A DNA stretch of 64,000 nt from Arctopsyche grandis (Eukaryota > Arthropoda > Insecta > Trichoptera > Hydropsychidae), in contig NC_135356.1 in NCBI RefSeq assembly GCF_051622035.1, positions 4,289,577-4,353,576 of the forward strand, in the 5' to 3' direction. The notes below the pieces were generated by a model, which was not told the DNA's origin, did no database searches, and saw only the letters and a program-made list of their open reading frames with translations. Below, piece by piece: positions 33,721-45,500 of this stretch. Every line of letters begins with the position of its first letter. Position 1 is the stretch's first letter. A program made the translations under genes and the position numbers.

Positions 33721-34009
33721 CGAATCCTTTGAATCGAAAAAAGCGAATTATTTGTTCGATGACGTCAGAACAAAAGACTGTTGACTATTAATTAAATTGA
33801 CGAAAAATACAAACTTTAGGGATTTATATGTAAGATTATTTGTCCAAATATATTATATCACTTTATATTTAAGTATGCATTGTCCTATTTAGTCATATTT
33901 TAGTTTTTATTATTTTCTTTCTCATTCGTTTGTCTATACATATGTACTAGATATATTATTTATTTTGTACAGATCTATAATTGGGCTCAGATGTTATTTT
34001 GGGGTCTAA

Positions 34010-34398
34010 GTGACGAGCCAGAATGTTAAATTACAAAAAACACAAGTATCGGAAGGCAAAGATCGAAAATCGAAAGATCTTAAGTCGAAAGATCAAAAAA
34101 AAAGGGTGCATGGTAAACGGTACATACTCACGTACATACTCACTTAATTTGCCCGAGCACGGTACAACAGGAACAAGAGGAACAGTCTTTTCCTCCCGTA
34201 TTCTGCGCGCGCATATTAATACGGGAGGAAAAGCCTGTTCCTCTTGTTCCTGTTGTATCCTGCTCGCGCAAATTAAGTGAGTATGTACCGTTTACCATGC
34301 ACCATTTTTTTTTGATCTTTCGACTTAAGATCTTTCGATTTTCGATCTTTGCCTTCCGATATTTGCGTTTTCTGTAATTTAACATTCTGGCTCGTCAC
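34010..34398. repeat. Near-perfect palindrome, 389 bp
   Basis: GTGACGAGCCAGAATGTTAA at the left is mirrored at 34379-34398. The arms stay paired inward through GATCGAAAATCGAAAGATCT and CATGGTAAACGGTACATACT to a centre at GCGCGCGCATATTAATACGG. A half copy lies at 5305-5390. Confidence 0.85.
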
Positions 34399-34830
34399 GG
34401 AGACCGGTTATTTTGGTATATATTTATTCTTTGTTTTTATGAATTGCTACATCTGGGGCCTGTTGATTTTTGTCAATAAATAAATAAATAATGATTTAAT
34501 TTACGCCGGTTACACTACGGACTAACTGCAAGTCATCATGCCAACTCATAAGCATATCAACGATACGCTTATGAGTTGCTAACCGATTGATAAACGTGGA
34601 TTTCGCTAAATATGCACCCTCACAATATACATACATACATATGTATGTACTTCCACGTCAGTAAAAATCTGCCCAATGAAACTGATAACTACATATGTAT
34701 AAGGAAAACAAAAATATTTTCAATGTCGTCGTCAATACGAAATTGAACATGCTGATTAATGAAAATAATATTATAATAATCAGGGGATCGTCGAGCACGT
34801 GATAACATTAACACACATATGAACTATCTG

Positions 34831-34838
34831 TATATAAA
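34831..34838 (+). promoter_or_regulatory. Probable Pah TATA box
   Basis: TATATAAA lies 108 bp upstream of the Pah start codon, in a short non-repetitive stretch. An arthropod-type TCAGT initiator occurs at 34889 but is too far from this box to be its natural partner, so the start of transcription is uncertain. Confidence 0.4.
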
Positions 34839-34945
34839 ACAAGACTGGGACAGATCGCACTTATTCTCCATTTCGAACATTCGATCGGTTCAGTCGTGCT
34901 CTCGGGCTCAAACTATCTGGACTAGTTATCGTCAACCGGTTCAAG

Positions 34946-35023
34946 ATGATGGGACCACGGCCAATTCCCGCCAATACCAACAGCGATGCAAATTCAGTGC
35001 TTCCTGGATCGCCTCCTGATATG
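34946..35023 (+). CDS. Hn: Pah exon 1
   Basis: Starts with two adjacent ATG codons ([20 protein letters not shown]) and ends PPDM at a GTAATA donor on a codon boundary. This N-terminal tail is poorly conserved in the family. The assignment rests on phase agreement with exon 2 and on the upstream TATA box. Confidence 0.7.
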
Positions 35024-36490
35024 GTAATATTTTAATCATTCCCGATCTGGAATAGATCCATCGGAAACCTTTGGAATTGAAAATATTCCGATTTGCATTC
35101 ATACGAAGTTCAAAGTCGGTATAAATGATCACATCTTCTTCAAATGTGACTGCGAATTTCCCAAATCTTCATACATACAATATTTTTTTAAAAGATATAC
35201 TACTACTATTACATATATGTGTTGACATTCCCGAATTTTATTCAAGTCCATTTTAATTATATAAAATATATTATATTATATAATTCATAAAATTATTGGT
35301 TACTGGTTGTTTTATACGGTTTCGCTCAGTATTTGTAATGTAAACAGCTTTTTGATTTTTAAATGCTTTTTATTATGTTCACAATACATCTTATATTTAT
35401 TCTAATAGCTACTGATCTAATGATCATTTTCTATCTTACAATTTTAATTTAATTTTGTTAGTAATCGTAGTATTATATTATTCTAATGTTAATGTACAGC
35501 ATAATAGGAAAAGGAGCTCATATATTATATACTAGTTGTTTTACCCGGCTTCGCTCAGTATTTGTAATATAAACAGCTTAAACGTGGCGAATCTAATAGT
35601 AAATATTTTTTTGTTTTTTTTATTAAATTTATTTGAATCGAAAAAAAATCGAATCGTCGTCATATAAAGTTTGACTTGTTTACGAAGTTCCCATCCAAAG
35701 ATACTTACATATATACATACTTACGTACAAAGTCTCTTTCGAAATTATATATTGGATTCATTGTAGTCAAAATACACTATACGTGTAAATGTGTTTATGA
35801 AGGTTAGTTGTATTTTGTAGAACTATTGATCCACATATGTATGTACATATCTGTATATATTCAATAATATTGATTTTAAAATGCTTTTTATTATTACGAA
35901 ATTATTTTCACAATATATCTTATATCTATTTTAATAGCTACTGATCTATTGATCATTTTCTATTTTACAATTTTAATTTAATTTAGCTAGTAATCATAAT
36001 ATTATATTATTTTAATGTTAATGTACCGCATAATAGGAAAAAGAGGTCAAAAATCTATTTACAATTCTATATTCAATAATAATATGTCAATATTCAATAA
36101 TATTTTGCTCTTTCTGTTACCTACATACATATGTATTATAATTTAATTAATTGTAAATATTTTGCTTTTATTTTATTCATTTATTTATTGAAAAATCAAC
36201 AGGCCTCAGATGTAGAAATCCATAAAAATAAAGAATAAATATATACCAAATTAACATCTGAGCCCAATTATAGATTTTTACAAAATACGTAACATATTTA
36301 GTACATATCGACAAACAAATGAAAAAAATAATAAAAACTAAAATATATGACAGTATATATAAAATAGGACAAAGCATAATTAAACATAAAGTGATATAAT
36401 ATAATTGGATAAAGAATTTTGTACCAAAGCTATCTGATTAAGATGCTTTTCTTTGTCAAAACGCTAATCATATATGTATGTAGATTGGAT

Positions 36491-36575
<85 letters not shown>

Positions 36576-39500
36576 TATTTACCATAAAAATGGTTTTGCT
36601 GTGAAAAAAGGTTTATCTGTATAGAAAATGAAACTTGATATCACTCCTCTGTTAAAATAGATGATTCTAATTTATTTTTCAAGAAGATAACACTATGATT
36701 GATACACTCCGTTATATAATACGTAATAAGTGAAAACATACATACACATACATATACATATATATGTAAATACATGCACACAAATGTGTACAAAATGGCT
36801 TGAGCGATTCATTTACACATATTTATCAGATGTATTAATAATATTTTGCCAGCGTTTGAAAATTGCAGGACGTTAGTTCAAAAATGGGTACACATTTTTT
36901 TGGTTAATTAATTTTATTCGATTGCTACCATCGATATTACATACGTATGTATGTATGTACATTGTATATTCATATAGACAACGAGATGAGTAAATTATGT
37001 TACAATAAACCATAATAACAAAACCAGGGCACAATAATATGATAAACTTGGATATTTAACCTTTTATATTTTAAATACAGTGAATTTGTTTTTGTGTATA
37101 TTCAGTGTTTTATATAACGCATTTTACGAGCTCTTTCAGGTGGATTTTAAATTTATTAGAAACATAACTATTTCATTTACCAATGATTATACAATTGATG
37201 ACCAATGATTATATTTTTCTTATGTATATCTTAAGCTCATGAAAGAACGTTTTTCGAGAGAAAATATGTATATCCCTTTTTCTAATGTGAGAAAAAATAC
37301 GCCATCGTGATATTAAAACATTATATGCTATGCAGCATAATTCAAAACCTAATTGCTATTTGCGACAATTTCCGTGATTTTTTTTTGGATTTTGTTATAG
37401 GAATATTCTCATTGATTATTTTTTTTATGAAATACATATGTTCTATATTTTTTATGTACATATGTTCATACTTATTATGCTTGTTCTATAACTCATCGTA
37501 ATACAAAAGTATTTTTTTTTCCTAAAAGTGATAAAGTACATAGAAGGCATTCTATTTATTGGCAGTCAAAACATTTTTTTTTGATAGCTTTGAAGTAATA
37601 CAAAAAACATTTGATTTTCAAATAATTACTTGGGTGTTCCATAATCAAAAACGATGCGAATTTTATTAAATTTCATTTGATATGATCACAGTTTAACTAA
37701 TAAAAAAATATATGTAGGCACATTTTATGTTAAATTGCAATTTAGGACGTGTATAATTTTAATTTTTACTGTTTTATATTTATATAATATGTTCCATAAT
37801 ATATAGTTTTTGAGAGCTATTTAAATCCGGTATTTGCTTAAATACTTATTTGATCGTGTAATTTTAATTTCAATTTTAGCCATATTGTATTAAAATGGTA
37901 AATTTAAATAAAAACACATATTGTATACTAAATTTCTGCGCATTTTTGAATACGTTTATTATATATTTATAAGTTTTGTTTATATTTTTTGATTCGTGTT
38001 TAAATCATGCAGCACGTACCAATGGAAAGAGAAACGGATATCGAATGAACTTCGAATATACATAAATCGTTAAATTTATCTTTACTCACAAGACAATTAG
38101 CCTCGTTAAAATAAAATCGAACTTTACTATTCAAAAGGAAATTATAATTATACACATTAGCATTATTTGTTTAAAATATAGATATCGCAATACAATATTT
38201 AAATCTGGTTATACATAGGTCTATATTAATTATATTAAATCTTCTGCATCAGTTGATATGTACCTATATATGTATGTATGTATAATATTTGATCGTTAAA
38301 GAACTTAACTTGTTTGAAAATTCATTTATTGTTATAATGTGCGCAAAAAACATGTCTAATGTGCGGGAAAAAGTATCCAGTAAAGGCATTGAATGACTTT
38401 TTGTGATAAAAAAGTGTTTCCACAAAGAGTAACATTAAAGTCATAATGTGGAACGATTGATCTTAATTTTATCGATTTTTATTACATAAGCCATTGAATG
38501 CACAAAGAGTCGGCTTTAAAAGAGACACATTTCGAAAACACTCAATTCCGATTTGAATTTAAACGTAAAATAGATAAAATTGTACTAGGGTTGCCAACAG
38601 ATCTCTTTTTATATGTTAGAATATGTTCTCTTTTTTAACACAATTCTTTTGCTCTCTATCTTTTTCAATTTCACACAGTCCTTACTATATTTTCTCTCAC
38701 AAGATATGACGTGAGTGGAGAGGCTTTTGTAATACCTGGCCAAATTCTCAATGTAGAAAGAATATTTTCTATGATATGATCAGCGTACAGTGGAGTAAAG
38801 AATTAAATAAGTTGAAAATTTCCACTGTCTGGGGTATTTTAAGTGTAGTATATAATTACAAACAGAAAACAGTAACAGAAAATAAGAAACTTTTGCACCA
38901 AATTAACATTGTGTAGATAAATATAGCAACAGATATGATAAAATTGAGAGTGAGAATGAAGATGATTAATTTTTAAGCGCACTTTTCATATTCCTAACTA
39001 TATATGTATGTTCCGGTTATTATGAAAGTGGAATTAGTCATATAATATTTCGTTTGAGATAATTGGAATTTTGTGTAAATTTGTTTTAAAAATTATTTTG
39101 ATACTACATAAAAATATACATTATGATTCTTAGCCTTATAGATATAATCTTTCATGTGCTGGTGGAATTTTACGATTACCTTTTAAAATAATGGTATTTT
39201 TGCTGCCTTAAATGACTTGAGATAAAAGTGTTAAAATAATCAAATGATACCACTACAAAAAATGCTCTGGAAAAACCTGTACTCACAATGCCAATTTTTG
39301 AAGCAAATTTTCCTTCTGCTTCACTTGAATAAAAGCGGTGAATCTAACTGCTCCATTTCATTCATAAAAAGTCCTTCCTTGGAGGCAGTTGTCTCTAGCT
39401 TTGCTATATTGGTGTCTCATTGGTTTCTTTTTCAACAGCCAAAGCTGATGGAGGGGTCGCACTATATAAAAGAGGGCAGGGACTCTGCGAAAAGCACCTG

Positions 39501-42500
39501 CGTCATTTTCTCGCCGACAGACGAAGATGGAGCTGGAACCCTGGCCAAGTGTTTGAAGATATTCACCAGGCACAATGTCAACCTGTCTCACATCGAATCA
39601 CGATCCTCGACCAGAGTACCTGGCTACGAGTTTATGGTGGAGGTCACTCACGGTGCTGGAAATTTCGTCGGAGCCATCGAAGAGTTGAGAGACAACAGCA
39701 ATTACTTCAGCATCATATCCAGAAATTATAAGGAGAATAAAAGTGAGTGTCTACATAATCTATTATACATACATATATCAATTTGCAGATATTTAAGCGG
39801 ATTTTACAAAAAAATATTTATTGTGTCATAAAATGACACTTAATTGGGTGCTACTTCAGTATGCGGTCTACATTTGAATCGCAGTCGACTATTTTTTTTA
39901 ATTTGTATCGTAGCAACGAAATGTTTATTACAATGCTTGTTTTTTCCTGCCGTCTTGTAATGTTGTCGAAGCATTGCTATCAAAATATCGTCAGCAGATA
40001 CATATCTCTTAACCAAATCTTAAATGAATAGGGCCAATCTTAACTTAACCTAACCTATCCTGACCCTTAAATAAATACGTGTTGGCTGCTAAGATATGTT
40101 TTTTTTTTTTTTGTAAAAATATTGATGAAATAAAACTTAACAAAAAAGATATCTTAGCAGCCAACATACATTTATTTAAGGGTCAGCATAGGTTAGGTTA
40201 AGTTAAGGTTGGCCCTATTCATTTAAGATTAGGTTTTTAGGCTCGGTATTATTCAGTCTCAGAGTCACATGCGTGAACCGAGACAGTGAGACCGCATATT
40301 AAAGTAAAAGCGTGAATGTAGATTGCATACTAAAGTAGATATGTGAAGGTAGACCACATACTAAGGTAACACCCTTTATTGTACCTATATATAAACTGTG
40401 ATTTTATTTAAGTCGGATATTTTTCTTATATATTATATACTAGTTGTTTTACCCGGCTTCGCTCAGTATTTGTAATATAAACAGCGTAAACATGGTGAAT
40501 CGAATAGCAAATAATCATTTGTTTTTTTATTAAATTTATTTGTAGGGAAAAAAATATAATATTCAATCAATTGAATTGTCGTCATAGAAACTTTGTTTAG
40601 TTTACGAAGTTCTCAACCAAAGATACTTACATACTTTCGAAATTATATATTAGATTCTCAATTACTTATGTACTATATATGATGCGAACTTACATATAAT
40701 AACTTAATATTGATATTGCTGTGCGAACTATAATATTGCTGTTTTAAAAATTTTTTTCACTAGAAAAAAAATCTCCATTTATAAATATATTTTTTATTAT
40801 TGCAAAGTTTAATTGTTCATGATTAATTGTTAGCACTAGCGAATGTTTTTGCATATGAGTACTTTCTTTAAGTTGGATATTTCTCAATTAATATTATTTT
40901 AATACTAGCGTTGTACCCGATGAAATATCATGGCATATTAAGCTATTAACCACTTAATCGCCATAAGCGCCCCAGTGCACGCTCCTTCGCATTTAAGGCT
41001 AATACTCGAAATTAATTTTGGTTGGTGTTGGTTTGGTGACATCTAAAATAATCTGTGCTACTAATGAAATTGAAAAAAGTAAATATTTTTCGTTAGTTTG
41101 TCAACATATTAAAGAGGGTAGTGTCAAGGGTTGGCACTAAACACATATAATAAAATAATCGAATCGGTTTCTATAAACGCGTGGCAATTAAGTGGTTAAA
41201 TAAAAAATAAATAAATGTGTCGGTCCTGTGTTCGATCCGCACGCGGTTGAATTTTTTTCAAATACATTTTAAATATATTAAATTTAATAATTACATTTAA
41301 TCGTTTAATATGAAAAAATGGTAAAAACTACCTACCCACCTACATATAAACAATATAAAACACCAATAGAAAAAATAATTAATAAAATATTTTTTTAATA
41401 GCTGGCGCTAAATGCTCAGATAATTGCCTAGACGAAACATTGGTAGCAAACAGTACATATATATGTATATAATTTTTTTTTCTTTCGTTATTATATCGTA
41501 CATTTTGTTGGCAGTGTGTTAGCTGTGACGTACATATGTATGTCGAATCGAAACAGACACAGAATAGCGATATTATATTATATATTTTAATATATGAATA
41601 TGAATATACTCAATTACTTATGTATATGATGCGAATACATATGTATGTATGTAACAGATTATTTATTATTACAAAGATTGATCAGGTTTGATTGTTTCTG
41701 ATTAACTGCTAGCATTAGCGAATGTTTTTGCATCTGATTTCTTTCTGCTGTTCGATAATTTGATTGGAAAACTTCCTATTTATGTTATTTGGATTCTTCA
41801 GATTTATAAAGAGAGATATTATTTGACTCTTGAAATTTGGAGCCAAATCACATTTAATTTTATTTAAAATAAAATGGCTAAAATGTAGCGGCGAGACCTA
41901 TAACACGATTTTCGAGACCTATAACACGATGAATATCCCTATAACACGATGAATATCCCTATAACACGATTTTCGTACGATATATGACAATACTCACAAA
42001 ATTCAACGAAATATTATAATGTAAACTGCAATATACAAAAGATTCCGGTGAAAATAAATCGAAAATAGCTTCAATAACAAGCGATAAAGTTAATGCGCAT
42101 TGCAACGTGCACTGGGTCTGAAGAGGTTAATCATCTCTTTATTGACCAATGCTTTTTTTCGGAGCATTTTTTAAAATATATTTAAGCCGTCAAATTTCGA
42201 GATGCTTAAATCTCGAATTTGCGAGACATTTATGGACAAATTTGCAGCATTTTTATACGAATCAGCGAAATTCGAGTTGCTAAAAACTCGATAATTGCGA
42301 TAAATGGGTAAAGGTTGCCAATTTGTTGGAACCGTTTCAATGAAAATCAGATAAATTGCCAAAATCTGATAGGAAACGATCGACCTGGAGTCACAAACCA
42401 AGGTCTGGCCAGCAGCAACCAGTGGGACTAGAACCCGTGACCACTATGTTCGAAAGAATATATATGCTAACCACTAGTCCACGCTGCTGGTTTATATGTA

Positions 42501-45500
42501 TTTTTTTTATATAAATCGTCAAAATTCGAGATGCTAAAAATATGGAAATTTTCAAGACATCTATGGACAAATTTGCAGCATTTTTATATGAATCAGCGAA
42601 ATTCGAGATGTTGAAAACTCAAAAATTGAGATGAATTGGTAAAGGTTGCCAATTTGTTGGAACCGCTTCAATGAAACTCTGATAGAAAACGATCGACCTG
42701 GTGTCACAAACCAACAACCAGTGGGACTCGAACCCGTGACCGCTATGTTCGAAAGCATATATGCTAACCTCTAGTCCACGCTGCTGGTTTATATGTGCAT
42801 ATTATTTGTCTAGCGCGTCTTAATTCGTTAAAGGGAACATAGTGTATAATAATGTTGCGTAGGGGTGGGTGGAGGATCCAAATATAAGTCGATTCGACTT
42901 ATATTTGGATCGATCGATTCGACTTTATTCGATTGTCGATTCACAACATTTATTGGGTAATTAAGGAGATCTACGCACTGCCAATGCTTCGTCCAGAATG
43001 CCTTCATATGGCCTAAGTACCTGCTTATAAAGGGCAGGTCGCTAAATGCATCTTCCTCGACGCGTTTGTTTACCTATTGTTAAAGTCACGTACTAGATAT
43101 CCAGTCCCACGGTCTCGGCATATAGTCCCACACTTTCGCGTTGTCAGTTCTGTGAACTCTCGCGGGAAGTGGCTGGGTGCCGTTACCGACCACTAAGTCC
43201 ATTCGGGGGGTCTCCATTGTTAGTCGATAGTACTTAAGAGGGCTGTACACCCGAAACCTTAATTTTGTTACCGTTCCTTTCTTCGATATATATATTGAGT
43301 GTATGTATATATTGAGTGAATGCGACAATATATATCAATATATATATTGAGTGAATGCGACAGTTGCGCTTCGACCAGATAAAATGTGTTTTAAATTGAC
43401 AAAATCGAGGTTTCGTATTCTACTATTTTCTCCTCCAAAACTGGACCAATTTTTAAAAAAATTTCATCATCGGTATGAGAAAGATACTTTCTGTGCATCT
43501 ATCGGCGTATTTTTTTTTAAATCGACCGTTAAATAAGCACGCTAGACTCGTTTCGTGGGTGTAAAAAAGAGGCGATTTTATAGATGTTTGGCGGCTCCTA
43601 GCTCATATAAAAAATAATTAATCAAAAAAATAAAACGATAGATGCACCCCAATGGTGGATATTCATAGCATATTAAAAAATAATTTCTCTAGTGCCATAA
43701 TTGAGGAAGGGAGAAGTATAGTACGTTTGTATGGACACGGCGCTGCTGTCCAGCCCTCTTAAGCCTGGAGATAATCCTCGAAAACCAATTATAACGGTGG
43801 CTCCTTTTAGCATATGCTACAATAATATATGTAAAATAATCGAGCTTTATTTTTTTTTCTTCAGCTGCCGTGCCATGGTTTCCATTGCGCATTAGAGATC
43901 TGGACCGTTTCGCGAACCAGATATTGTCATACGGCTCCGAGCTGGACGCTGACCATCCAGGATTCAGCGATCCCGTCTATCGCAATCGCAGAAAGTATTT
44001 TGCCGACATAGCTTACAACTACAAACATGGACAACCGCTTCCGAGGGTCGACTACACCGAGGAGGAGACCAAAACTTGGGGCACGGTGTTCAACAAACTT
44101 ATAAAACTGTATCCGACGCATGCGTGTCGAGAGCACAACCACGTGTTCCCATTGCTCATTGAAAATTGTGGATATAGATCTGATAATATACCGCAGCTGG
44201 AAGATGTGTCAAATTTCCTCAAAGGTATGTACTATATTTAAATAATATTTAGGCGACTAATTGTAATTGGCGTGTGTACATTAGAGTCGTCCATATTTAC
44301 TGAAAAAACAATTTTTTTCTTGTCATTTATTTAAAATCCTCTGCCACTGAAACAATTTTCTTGAAATGTTGTGCTTATACGTATTGTAAATTTTTCCATT
44401 TTTCTTCCACTATTTTTTTCGATCCCTTAAACACGTGTGCTCTTCCCAAAAAAATTCAAGTATAATTCTTGTATCAATGTGATGAAAATAAAAAAAGAAT
44501 CATTAAATTTTATAAACCGGAAGTGGGATTTTTCTTCCTCTTAGAAAGATTAAAAATGTTGTGACCACGATTCTGTTCACACCCCTGAACGTATCAAGCT
44601 GAAAATTTATATCTGTATTCTTTATGTACTAACTTAGAGCTGATTAGGTTTTGCTTAGAATTCATAAACTGGAAGTAGTATTTTTTTTTAAAACAATATT
44701 TCATTATTTTATTTTGACCTTTAAAATTATTTTTATTTTCTTGATATTTAATGTATATAATAATTATGATGATTTTAAGTAATAAAAAAAATTCGAACAA
44801 AATCCAACAACCCCAAGTAGAACTTTTGTCTTGTGTAAGTTTCCCTACATTTGCGTTCAATTTGTATCGAAAATGCTGTCATAACCGGCATGGCATATGT
44901 GAACGTACGTATGTTTAATTATTGAATTTTGTTTTGTGACCTTCTCATATTCCTCAAATACATAGATAAAGTCATGAGTTGGTCACATTCAAATTTTTTA
45001 AATTAATCTCTTAAACATATGTAAAATGGTTTACCGGCTTACCGGTATACCGGTAATACCGGGTTACCGCTAAATCGTCAAAATCGTAGAATAGTTTGCT
45101 GTATTCGCTGACGATAAATACCGGAAAGTATTTTATCGCAAATTATGTACGTATAAAGGCATATTATTGCATAAAATTACATTAAATACCGGTGCAAATA
45201 CGGTGAGTACGGATGTAACAATAGAATTACAAATTCACTTCTCAATGTCAGTGAGTTTGTAATTTGAATGCCAGTGGTAAAATTTATCGGTAATTACCGG
45301 AAACTATTTTATCGCGAATTAAGCACATATACAGTCATATTATTGCATAATACTACATTAAAAATCGATGCAAATAGCGTATTGTGGATTAGATTGCCTG
45401 GAATTTGTTTATTTTCAGTACTAAATGTGGCAATTTCAAATTGATAAATTCACTGGCAACACAGACCAATCAATTGGAAATAAATGCAAACAGACGGTTG

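Noticed and set aside
39244-39438. In-frame extension upstream of Pah exon 2
   Set aside because: It is open by chance; a clean TTCAACAG acceptor and phase agreement with exon 1 place the exon start at 39439.
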